Shown: one piece after another, positions 1-8,200 of the stretch
How positions within the stretch are numbered: position 1 is the stretch's first letter
Layout of the letters: each line of letters starts with the position of its first letter
Source: Bacteroidales bacterium
GTDB lineage: Bacteria; Bacteroidota; Bacteroidia; Bacteroidales; UBA12077
DNA length: 8,696 nt
Assembly (NCBI GenBank): GCA_030600865.1
Contig: JAUVUS010000077.1
Location: 1-8,696, forward strand
Direction: 5' to 3'
Made by a program: the position numbers and the translations under genes
Notes under the pieces: model-generated
The model's database searches: none
What the model saw: the letters and a program-made list of their open reading frames with translations, nothing else
What the model was told of the DNA's origin: nothing

Positions 1-3
1 AAC

Positions 4-84
4 TTAGTGCATTCTTAGTGTTTTTGTGGCTTTGTGGCAATAAAAATTCTGCCACGAAGTCTCTAAGTCACAAAGAATCACAAA
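4..84. repeat. Imperfect inverted repeat upstream of pstC, with internal sub-repeats
   Basis: Bases 4-39 and 50-84 are imperfect reverse complements. With one single-base gap, 27 of 35 positions match by hand alignment, with a 10-base A/T-rich apex at 40-49. The inner end, GTGGCA (34-39) against TGCCAC (50-55), is perfect. The arms also carry sub-repeats: TTTGTGGC occurs twice in tandem at 23-30 and 31-38, TTAGTG at 4-9 and 15-20, and CACAAA at 69-74 and 79-84. Sequences of this 'TTAGTG/TTTGTGGC' style recur between genes in many Bacteroidota genomes, so I read it as one copy of an interspersed palindromic element (recollection plus inference). No T-tract follows the right arm, so a classical terminator is not supported. 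Confidence 0.75.
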
Positions 85-134
85 CACACTATCCAACACT
101 CATTTAAACTAAAGCTAAAATCAATTTGATAATA
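85..134 (+). other. Leader of the pst operon, no clear promoter or Pho box
   Basis: This short A/T-rich stretch separates the inverted repeat from the chosen pstC start. I see no CTGTCAT-type Pho box and no purine-rich ribosome binding site. A TTTG at 125-128 resembles the 3' half of the Bacteroidota -7 element (TAnnTTTG), but it is preceded by TC instead of TA and lies only 7 bases from the ATG. It is not a convincing promoter. Transcription may start further upstream, for example before an unseen pstS. Confidence 0.35.
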
Positions 135-1046
135 ATGAGAGCATTAGTGTTAACTAATTTTAAGTTGCGGAGAAATTTACGCGAAAAGTTAAGCACTTTT
201 TGGATGAAATGTTGTTATATTCTGGTTTTAGCAATGCCTTTCGTTCTGCTTACCGGTTTATTAATTAAATCCTCATTATTACTTGGTGAAAAATCTTTAA
301 CAGAGCTTATATTCTCAAGCGAGTGGAAACCAATGTCGGGCAAGTTTGGATTTCTGCCATTTATAATAAGCTCATTATGGGTAACGTTTATTTCGATCAT
401 AATAGCAGCACCGATTTGTTTATTAACAGCTATTTATCTGACACAATACGCCAGGAGAGTTGTATTAAAAATAATGCAACCTGTAATAGATATCCTGGCA
501 GGGATCCCTTCTGTAATTTATGGTGTATGGGGCATAATAATTATAGTCCCTTTTGTCTCAAAAATAGCCGGATGGTTTAATGTACATTCGTCCGGTTATA
601 GCATTTTAGCTGGAGCAGTGGTTTTAGCAGTCATGATAATTCCGTTTATTCTGAATATTCTTATTGAAGTTTACAAAACAATCCCGATTGAATTATCTGA
701 GGCATCACTATCGTTGGGAGCAACAAAATGGGAGACAATAAAGAAAGTATTAACACGAAAAGCTTTTCCCGGAATAATATCATCATTTGGGTTAGGAGTA
801 TCCAGGGCATTTGGTGAAACAATAGCTGTTCTTATGGTTGTAGGCAATGTTGTACATATTCCTTCCGGAATTTTTCAGGCAGGTTACCCGTTGCCCGCGC
901 TAATTGCTAACAATTATGGGGAAATGTTGTCTATCCCGATGTATGATTCGGCATTAATGCTGGCAGCATTAATATTATTTATTGTGGTTACTCTTTTTAA
1001 TATGGGATCGCGATATTTTATAATGCATTATGAAAAAAATATTTAA
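135..1046 (+). CDS. pstC: Phosphate ABC transporter permease PstC
   Basis: One of the two inner-membrane subunits that form the channel of the PstSCAB high-affinity phosphate importer. I chose the ATG at 135 (303 residues). An in-frame TTG at 126 would add only three residues and has no better leader. About six hydrophobic segments are visible, near residues 27-50, 73-101, 119-141, 155-178, 215-240 and 272-292. The PstC-like block DILAGIPSVIYG is at 119-130. The EAA loop that contacts the ATPase is at about 188-213, with EASLSLGATKWETIKKVL followed by FPGI, and SRAFGETIAV is at 223-232. The length is typical for PstC. The gene overlaps pstA by 17 bases, so the two are probably translationally coupled. 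No pstS lies between the upstream repeat and this gene. Phosphate is the best guess for substrate from the PstA/PstB partners. Confidence 0.93.
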   Translation: MRALVLTNFKLRRNLREKLSTFWMKCCYILVLAMPFVLLTGLLIKSSLLLGEKSLTELIFSSEWKPMSGKFGFLPFIISSLWVTFISIIIAAPICLLTAIYLTQYARRVVLKIMQPVIDILAGIPSVIYGVWGIIIIVPFVSKIAGWFNVHSSGYSILAGAVVLAVMIIPFILNILIEVYKTIPIELSEASLSLGATKWETIKKVLTRKAFPGIISSFGLGVSRAFGETIAVLMVVGNVVHIPSGIFQAGYPLPALIANNYGEMLSIPMYDSALMLAALILFIVVTLFNMGSRYFIMHYEKNI

Positions 1047-1908
1047 AATGAATCGTCAGCTTTTAAGAAAATCGGAAGAACTATTTTACAGGGTATTAAT
1101 GATAATCTCTACTGTTATAATTATAATAGCATTGTTGGCAATTATCATCAGCATTCTTGTAAAAGGCCTGCCTTCATTATCGTGGAGCATGATTACACAA
1201 ATCCCTAAAGGGGGTTATTATTTTGGAAAAGAAGGCGGTATTTTGAATGCAATAATAGGATCTTTGTATCTGTCAGGTGGTGCAACATTGCTTGCATTGG
1301 CTGTTAGTCTTCCGCTAGCCCTTTACATGAATGTTCATAAATTGAAACAGAAAAATGTTGTGAATATTATCCGGTTTTTCCTTGATCTTTTATGGGGAGT
1401 TCCTTCAATAGTTTATGGTGCTTTCGGGTTTACTTTAATGGTGTTATTAGGCTTGCGCACTTCTTTATTAGCCGGAATACTGACAGTTACTTTATTCATA
1501 ATTCCTATAATGGTTCGTTCAATGGACGAAGTATTGAAAACAGTCCCCAAAGGCTTACTGGAGTCAGCATTTTCTTTGGGTTCAACCCGATCTGAAACAG
1601 CATTCAGGGTTATGCTCAGACAATGTATCCCGGGAATAATAACTGCTATTTTACTCGCATTCGGAAGAGCAATTGGTGATGCCGCAGCTGTACTTTTTAC
1701 AGCAGGATATACCGATTATATTCCAACCTCACTTTCACAGCCTACTGCAACTTTACCATTGTCGGTATTTTTTCAGTTGAGTTCACCAATACCCGAAGTA
1801 CAAAACAGGGCATATGCATCAGCTGTGGTTTTAACCGTGATAGTTTTAATAATTAGTATTGCATCACGCGGTTTTTCTATGAAATATCAAAAAAATAAAA
1901 TTAAATGA
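1030..1908 (+). CDS. pstA: Phosphate ABC transporter permease PstA
   Basis: Second channel-forming permease of the phosphate importer, 292 residues, pairing with PstC in the inner membrane. Hydrophobic segments are visible near residues 22-44, 74-100, 113-140, 145-163, 200-224 and 262-280. GVPSIVYGAFGF (123-134) matches the conserved PstA/PstC block. The EAA loop runs from about 176 to 203, with LLESAFSLGSTRSETAFRV and then PGI. At 211-220 the sequence is FGRAIGDAAA, where PstA proteins usually have a GET(A/S)P-like stretch, so the acidic residue is Asp and the Pro is missing. The ATG at 1030 lies inside pstC (17-base overlap). The in-frame ATG at 1048 (Met7) would start just after the pstC stop and is a credible alternative. 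pstB begins 6 bases after the stop. Confidence 0.92.
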   Translation: MKKIFKMNRQLLRKSEELFYRVLMIISTVIIIIALLAIIISILVKGLPSLSWSMITQIPKGGYYFGKEGGILNAIIGSLYLSGGATLLALAVSLPLALYMNVHKLKQKNVVNIIRFFLDLLWGVPSIVYGAFGFTLMVLLGLRTSLLAGILTVTLFIIPIMVRSMDEVLKTVPKGLLESAFSLGSTRSETAFRVMLRQCIPGIITAILLAFGRAIGDAAAVLFTAGYTDYIPTSLSQPTATLPLSVFFQLSSPIPEVQNRAYASAVVLTVIVLIISIASRGFSMKYQKNKIK

Positions 1909-1914
1909 TAAATT

Positions 1915-2676
1915 ATGATTAATGGAACAAAAATAAATATAGAAAACCTCAACCTTTTTATTGGCAACAATCATATTTTAAAAAATATAAATGTTGAGAT
2001 TCCTGAAAAGCAACTTACAGTTATTCTTGGACCTTCAGGTTGTGGTAAAACAACTTTGTTAAAAAGCTTGAACCGTCTTACTGATTTGTATCCCGAGATT
2101 AAAATACAAGGCAAAATTTTTAATGGAGATGAAGATATACTTCATCCAAAAACAGAAATTACCGAATTAAGAAAAAAAATGGGTTTGTTAGCACAAACTC
2201 CTTATCCACTGCCAATGAACATATACGATAATATTACTTATGGTTTGCGTATCAGTGGAAGACGAAAAAAAAGGTTTCTGAATAAAAGAGTCGAGTACTA
2301 TTTAAGACAAGTTAGTTTATGGGATGAGGTAAAAGACAGGTTGAAAGATCCTGCATCGGCACTTTCAATAGGGCAACAACAAAGATTATGCCTTGCACGT
2401 GGTTTGTCGGTTGACCCTGATATTTTACTGGCAGATGAACCTACATCGGCTCTTGACCCTATTTCGAGCCGGGAGGTTGAAGAATTATTTGTAAAACTAA
2501 AACAGCGATATACTATTGTAATGGTAACGCACATTTTAAGGCAGGCCAAAAGAGTTGCAGATTACGTGATATTTATGTACCTGGGTGAAATTATCGAACA
2601 CGGACCTGCTGAACAAATATTTGAACATCCCAAAAATGCACTAACAAAATCTTACATCCAAGGTACATACAGTTAA
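1915..2676 (+). CDS. pstB: Phosphate ABC transporter ATP-binding protein PstB (variant signature)
   Basis: Cytoplasmic ATPase driving the PstC-PstA channel, 253 residues, the usual PstB length. Walker A is GPSGCGKTT at 39-47. The Q-loop is around Gln94 (LLAQTPYPLP, where classical PstB has FQxPNPFP), followed by IYDNITYG at 103-110. The signature is LSIGQQQ at 150-156, Walker B is ILLADEP at 170-176, the D-loop is SALD at 178-181, and the H-loop histidine is His206. MYLGE at 221-225 and the ending YIQGTYS are typical of PstB. All catalytic residues are present. The oddities are Ile in place of the first Gly of LSGGQ and the altered Q-loop. I recall a divergent PstB subgroup with these features, which I cannot verify here. 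An 8-A run at about 2265-2272 is intact in frame. Confidence 0.93.
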   Translation: MINGTKINIENLNLFIGNNHILKNINVEIPEKQLTVILGPSGCGKTTLLKSLNRLTDLYPEIKIQGKIFNGDEDILHPKTEITELRKKMGLLAQTPYPLPMNIYDNITYGLRISGRRKKRFLNKRVEYYLRQVSLWDEVKDRLKDPASALSIGQQQRLCLARGLSVDPDILLADEPTSALDPISSREVEELFVKLKQRYTIVMVTHILRQAKRVADYVIFMYLGEIIEHGPAEQIFEHPKNALTKSYIQGTYS

Positions 2677-2693
2677 TCATAAATGAAATAATT

Positions 2694-3977
2694 ATGAAAA
2701 AAATCGGAATCACTACTTTATTAATTGCTATAGCATTTACATCATTAAAGGCTCAACTTACTATTAATGCACTATTAAGGCCAAGAGGCGAAATACGACA
2801 CGGTTACAAATCTATGTTTTCAGAAGATGATAATACTGCGTATTTTGTATCGCAGAGAACCCGCCTTGGATTATCGTATGATAATGAAAAATACAGTTTA
2901 AACATTACGGGACAAGATGTGAGAGTATGGGGAGATGAAGGTCTTTATAATTCGACTGGAGTTAAAGGAGATGTTGCCAGTATTGATTTATATGAAGCAT
3001 GGTTTCAATTAAATCTTGGTGATTATTCATTTTTAAAAATCGGGCGACAAGAGTGGGCATATGATGATCAAAGACTCCTTGCAAAGAGAAACTGGAGTCA
3101 AGCCGGCTTGACATACGATGGGGTGTTATACAAATTTGATAATAAAGATTTTAGAGCTGATGTCGGATTATCATTAAATAATGATGATGAAAACAAGATT
3201 GGAAATGAATATACTCCTGATAAGATGAAGTTTTTAGACTTTATATATTTAAGTAAGAATTTAGGGCAAAGTTCAAAATTAAGTTTTATGGGAATTTTGT
3301 CAGGATATCAAAAGGAAGAAGGTAGTGAAACTGTTTATGTAGCTGCCACGTATGGCCCCTATTTTAAAACAAAAAGTAAAAGGTTTGAAATTGACGGATA
3401 TTTTTATCATCAAACAGGAACTAATATAAATAGCCAGAAGATAAATGCTTATTTAGTGTCGTTAAAAGGGATATATAAATTTTCAAATAAATTTGGACTA
3501 GGTCCCGGAATAGATATTATTAGTGGTAATGATCCTTCAAGCACATCAAATACTGATTATTCATTTGATCTCCTGTATGGAGCCAGAAACAAGTTTTTAG
3601 GAAACATGGACTATTTTTCGATACTCTCAAAAAGTGTTTCCGATGCAGGCATAGTCGATATATATGCTAAAGCTAACCTGGCATTTAACAATAAAAATAG
3701 TTTGAGTTTAGTTTATCATAATTTTTCAACACAAAAAAGCATTCCCGACCCTGTTGATATTACAGCTAAATTAAATAAATCATTAGGAGATGAAATTGAT
3801 ATTATGTATAAATATAAAGCTGAAATACCTGCGGAATTAAGGATAGGATTGTCATTATTTAATGCTGCCAAAAGTATGGAAATTCTTCAGGGAGTTAATG
3901 GTAACGCAGCAAACACACAATATTTCATGTGGATACAATTAGCCTTTTCGCCTGAAATTTTTTCTTCAAAAAATTAA
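2694..3977 (+). CDS. Outer-membrane beta-barrel protein, alginate-export/porin-like
   Basis: Predicted outer-membrane channel of 427 residues. Residues 1-20 form a signal peptide (Lys-Lys, hydrophobic core, cleavage after LKA before Gln21). The rest is rich in short amphipathic strands with alternating aromatic residues. Landmark blocks are SQRTRLGL (53-60), QDVRVWGDE (74-82) and KIGRQEW with YDDQRL (115-128), a pattern I associate with the alginate-export type of barrel (PF13372-like). The name reflects the family and does not show alginate transport. The last strand probably ends at Phe418, with a nine-residue tail. It starts 17 bases after pstB on the same strand with no terminator between them, so it is likely co-transcribed. 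I infer that it supplies phosphate or another small anion to the Pst system. A generic porin is the alternative. Confidence 0.8.
   Translation: MKKIGITTLLIAIAFTSLKAQLTINALLRPRGEIRHGYKSMFSEDDNTAYFVSQRTRLGLSYDNEKYSLNITGQDVRVWGDEGLYNSTGVKGDVASIDLYEAWFQLNLGDYSFLKIGRQEWAYDDQRLLAKRNWSQAGLTYDGVLYKFDNKDFRADVGLSLNNDDENKIGNEYTPDKMKFLDFIYLSKNLGQSSKLSFMGILSGYQKEEGSETVYVAATYGPYFKTKSKRFEIDGYFYHQTGTNINSQKINAYLVSLKGIYKFSNKFGLGPGIDIISGNDPSSTSNTDYSFDLLYGARNKFLGNMDYFSILSKSVSDAGIVDIYAKANLAFNNKNSLSLVYHNFSTQKSIPDPVDITAKLNKSLGDEIDIMYKYKAEIPAELRIGLSLFNAAKSMEILQGVNGNAANTQYFMWIQLAFSPEIFSSKN
3956..3975. terminator. Possible weak bidirectional hairpin at the convergent gene ends
   Basis: AATTTTTT (3956-3963) and AAAAAATT (3968-3975) are perfect reverse complements around a 4-base loop, CTTC, inside the last codons of the barrel gene. 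On either strand the hairpin is A/T only and provides a U-run in its stem. It sits where both operons must end, because only 3 bases separate their stop codons. The all-A/T stem is weak, so a terminator role is a guess based mainly on position. Confidence 0.3.
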
Positions 3978-3980
3978 AGC

Positions 3981-5285
3981 TTAAGGATTGGACTCATCTA
4001 AAAAACCTCCCGTCAAACGGGTTAATGTAGTATTGGAATAAATCAGGTTATAAACAGATTGCAGCTGATTAATTGCCGATCTTAAATAGCTTAACTGAAT
4101 ATCGCGATAATTGAATGAGTTTATTGCTCCTGATTTGAATTTTTCATCGGCAATCTGAAGATTCATTTCGGCTGCTTCTAAACTTTCATTAGCAACATTT
4201 AAAAGTACTTTGCGCAAGTTATAGGTTTCAAACTCATTATAAAGCTGATTTGTTAAGCTGTGTTTGATTTCATCAGTTTCAACCTGAGTTATTTCTTCGT
4301 TTATTTTTGCAATGTTTATAGCTCTTTTGCGATTTCCTGCCGAATAAATATCATACGACAAACTCACATTTCCATATGGAGTAAGTGCCTCATTATAAAT
4401 TTCGGCTTGCCCTTCGGAGTTAATCCATGAATATGAATTATCAATACCTGCTGACAAACTTAATCGAGGATATAAGTTGCTGCGCTGTAGATCAATCTCG
4501 TTTTTCTGAAGTAAAAGATTTGCGTATTGATTTTGCAGGGTTTGATTATTGGCCAACATCTTATCCATTAAATTTCCTAAAATATATTCAGTAGTATCAG
4601 AATTGAAATCTTCAGAGAAAGTCCAGGTTATTTGGGGCTCTTCTCCTACCAAAAAATTAAAATTTCTGATAGTATTACGCACAACAACTTCCTGATTTAA
4701 ATATAAAGCTTTGTCATTCAGATAAATATTCTTTGCCAACAAAACATTATATGTAACCGAGCCTCCTATTTCGTAACGGGTTTGCTCATAATCAAATCGA
4801 TCTTTTGATAATTGCATCACCGTTTTCAGTACTTCCAATTGTTCTTTTTGAAGTAGAATATTGTAATAACTCATTATAACATCCTGAATTGTACTTTCTA
4901 CAACAACCGCCGAACGACCTTTTGTAAGATTTTCGAGTCTTTCCAATTTATCTTTTGTAATATTTACTTTAAATCCGTTGAAAATAGTCCAGTTTACACC
5001 TATTCCTCCCGAAATCATATTGGTGCTTGTATTGTCAAGTAACTCCTTATTATTTATTGATGAAACATTAAAACCCACAGTTGGTATTCGACCTGCAGTT
5101 CCCCAGGTATTATTGATTTTGGCTATTTCAATTTCCGATTTCGATATTACGATTCCGTAATTATTTTCCAGAGCTTTTTCTAAAGCATCAGAAACACTTA
5201 AAGCAGTTTCCTGTGATTTTACTGATAAAGCAGAAAAAACAATTGCCACTAAAAAAATATATAATATTAAACTCTTTTTATTCAT
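3981..5285 (-). CDS. TolC-family outer-membrane efflux protein
   Basis: Outer-membrane factor that would form the exit duct of the RND pump encoded just upstream, 434 residues. A signal peptide covers residues 1-24 (Lys-Lys, hydrophobic 6-20, cleavage after VKS before Gln25). Mature residues show the two-fold OEP architecture. In repeat one, ALEKALENN (34-42) leads to the strand block GVNWTIFNGFK (96-106) and long helices to about 212. Repeat two contains YPRLSLSAG (272-280), then VSLSYDIYSAGNRKRAI (307-323) and helices to about 424. These are the matching barrel strand and coiled-coil halves of TolC proteins. The length is normal for Bacteroidota OMFs. Its ATG overlaps the end of the RND gene by 8 bases, which suggests coupled translation and a dedicated partnership. 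Substrate cannot be read from the sequence. Confidence 0.92.
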   Translation of the reverse strand: MNKKSLILYIFLVAIVFSALSVKSQETALSVSDALEKALENNYGIVISKSEIEIAKINNTWGTAGRIPTVGFNVSSINNKELLDNTSTNMISGGIGVNWTIFNGFKVNITKDKLERLENLTKGRSAVVVESTIQDVIMSYYNILLQKEQLEVLKTVMQLSKDRFDYEQTRYEIGGSVTYNVLLAKNIYLNDKALYLNQEVVVRNTIRNFNFLVGEEPQITWTFSEDFNSDTTEYILGNLMDKMLANNQTLQNQYANLLLQKNEIDLQRSNLYPRLSLSAGIDNSYSWINSEGQAEIYNEALTPYGNVSLSYDIYSAGNRKRAINIAKINEEITQVETDEIKHSLTNQLYNEFETYNLRKVLLNVANESLEAAEMNLQIADEKFKSGAINSFNYRDIQLSYLRSAINQLQSVYNLIYSNTTLTRLTGGFLDESNP

Positions 5286-8200
5286 CTTTATCTCGTGTGT
5301 TTGATTCGTATTTTAATTTACGTTTATTTAAGATTATAGCTACCTCAACATCTTCACGTTCAGGTTTAATCCCTGTCCATAATAATTTTAAATAAACTCT
5401 CACATCATTTAACAACATGATTAAAACCGGGAAGAATATCAGTATAAATATTGTACCAATTGCTACTCCATAAGCCAAACTAATTGCCATAGGAATAAGA
5501 AACTGAGCCTGTACGCTTTTTTCAAGAATCATTGGAAATAATCCGACTGATGTTGTAACAGTAGTAAGAATTATAGGTCTTAATCTTAATTTTCCTGCTT
5601 CAACTATTGCATCATGAACTTTTTTCCCTTCCAATAAATTTCCATCGTACTTAGCCAGAAAAACAATAGCATCGTTAATAATTACACCGGTTAAAGCAAC
5701 CATTCCCCAAAGACTCATTAATGATAAAGGCTTCCCGTGAATTCCATGTCCCCAGAACACTCCAAGCATCGATAATGGTATCATGGCCAATATTATTAAG
5801 GTTTGATTAAAGCTTTTAAAATGAATAATCATGATAAATATAATAAGCAAAAATGCGATTGAAAAATATGGTAAAATTTTGGCCAATGCCTCATTCCCTG
5901 CTTTTTGTTGACCCTGATACTCATATCGAATACCTGCAAACTGAGCTTCAACATCGGGCATAATTTCATTACTAATTTGTTCTAATATTTCAGGAACGGG
6001 AGCAAGTGGATTAACCGTTTCTGCTTCAACCCTTATTTCTCTCGAACCATTATAACGATTAATTGCAACAGGGCCTCTTTCCATATGATAATCGACTAGT
6101 TCGGTTAAAGGAAATTCTCCCTTAGCCGTTTTAATTTTCATATTTTCCATTTGCCCGATAGTTAGTCGATCCGACTTTGGATAACGCACCCAAACACGCA
6201 ATTCATCACGACCTTCCTGTAAACGTTGTGCTTGTCCTCCGTAAAATCCCTGTCGTACCTGTTGTGCAATCGTATTTTCGTCTAAACCAAGAAAATAGGC
6301 TTTAGGTTTTAATTTTAGTCTTATTTCCTGCTTTCCCAAAGCTACATTTTCATTAATATCTTTTAATTGTGGAAGCTCCGTTAAACGGCTCATTAAATAT
6401 TCCTTTGCTTCATCTAATTCCTGTAAGTTTTTAGACATTAGACTTATTGAAACAGGGGCTCCCCAACGATTTCGACCTGCTACAGTAAATTTTCTTGATT
6501 CCGGAACTTGTCCAATTTTCTTTCTTACCCGATTAGCAATCTCATGCCCACTAATATCTATCCCTTCCAGATTTATCGGATAAATCCTGAGATTTCCGGC
6601 ATGTGAACCAATCTCCTGGCCGCTAAACGAACTTCCAACAGATTTCATTACAAAATCAATAATATCTTCTTCCAGATTAAACTCTTTTGTTAGCTCTTTA
6701 TTTACTTCCCAAACATCCAATTCAAATTTATCTAAATACGCTTTTGTTTGTTTTTCACCATCGCCCGGAGTAAAAGCTATATTGACTTCAAAATTATCAA
6801 AATCGACCATTGGGAAAAAAGTATTCTTAATATGACCACCGGCAACTAAACCAATCGTAATTAAAAACAATGCAACCGGAATCCCGATTACCGCATGTCG
6901 CCATCTTAACAACCAAATCAAAATATGATGGTAAATATCATCACGTAACCAAATAATAAATCGTTCGAAATATTTTTTTATACCTCTTTTTTTCTTTTCT
7001 AAACTTTTACGACTAAGTATCATATTACTACTTAGGTGAGCAGGTAAAACAAAAAATGCCTCAAATAAAGAAAAGAACAAACTTGCCACAACCACAATTG
7101 CCATATGATACATCATTTCCATTCGTGTTCCTGCCAGTAACAATAAAGGTATAAATGCAATAATAGTTGTAGTAACCGAAGTTAAAACAGCAGGCATAAC
7201 TTCCATTGTTCCATCAACAGCTGCTTTCATAGGCGTTTTCCCTTTTTCGAAATGCAGGTATATGTTTTCAGCAATTACAATTCCATCATCCACCAAAATT
7301 CCAATAACTAATATCATCCCAAATAAGGATATCATATTTATGGTAATTCCGGCAAGATTTGCATAAATAAACATTGCCAGGAAACTAAACGGAATACCCC
7401 ATGAAACCCATAAGGATAATCTCACACTTAGAAACATTGATAACACAAGAATTACTAACACCAAGCCGATCATGCCATTCTTTGTAAGTAAATCTAATCG
7501 GCTATCTAAAATCTCTAAAAAAGAGAATGCCATTTCTAATCTCACACCTTGATTTTCAGCATTAAATTCTTCTGCATATTTCCTGGCATATATTGTAATC
7601 TCTTCCAGATCTTCTTCGGGTAATTTATCAACACCGATAAATACAGCATTTCTATCATTAATCCATGATTTGTTTGATGTATCAGCAAACTTCTTTTTTA
7701 CTTCGGCAATATCACGAATTCTTATAAAACCTCCCTCAGGCTGTCCGCGTACAATAATATTACCTATTTTAACAGGATCAGTACTTCTTGAGCGAAGGCG
7801 TATTAACAGCTCTTCTTCATCTGATTTTATTTGTCCACCGGAAATATCCTGATTATTTAATTGTATTGCTCTTATAATCTCACTTATAGTGATATTATAA
7901 CGAAGTAATTCCTCCTCCTTTACTTCAACTGAAATTTCAGGTGGTGGAAATCCCGATACTGTTACCTGGCTTATAACTCCGGAGTTCATTAAATCTTCCT
8001 CTATTCGCTGACCATACTCTTTTAAGGTCATTAAATCAACATCAGATTCTCCGGCAGAAACTAATGTCATATACAATGCTCCTGCTCTTGATCTGCGTTT
8101 TGCAACAATTGGTCGTTCGGCAGCTGTTGGTAATGATGAAATTCCATCAACAGCAGTTTTCACCTCCATTAAAACTTCATCAATTTTATATTTTCCGGTT

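Noticed and set aside
4..84. CRISPR-like or terminator reading of the upstream repeat
   Set aside because: The sub-repeats are short and unevenly spaced with no unique spacers, and no T-tract follows the stem.
126..134. TTG start that would extend pstC by three residues
   Set aside because: The ATG at 135 is in frame, immediately adjacent, and gives a normal PstC N-terminus; nothing favours the TTG.
85..134. Pho box or riboswitch before pstC
   Set aside because: No CTGTCAT-like half sites and no structured conserved aptamer can be seen; the stretch is only 50 bases long.
323..580. 85-codon + strand frame within pstC
   Set aside because: It is an out-of-frame shadow of a clearly recognisable PstC and shows no membrane or domain pattern of its own.
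2265..2272. Run of eight A in pstB as a possible programmed frameshift site
   Set aside because: The frame continues intact through all PstB motifs to a normal C-terminus; no alternative frame of useful length opens after it.
2298..2549. 83-codon open frame on the - strand inside pstB
   Set aside because: It lies entirely antisense to well-conserved PstB motifs (signature, Walker B) and its own translation is low-complexity Ser/Cys-rich without a known pattern.
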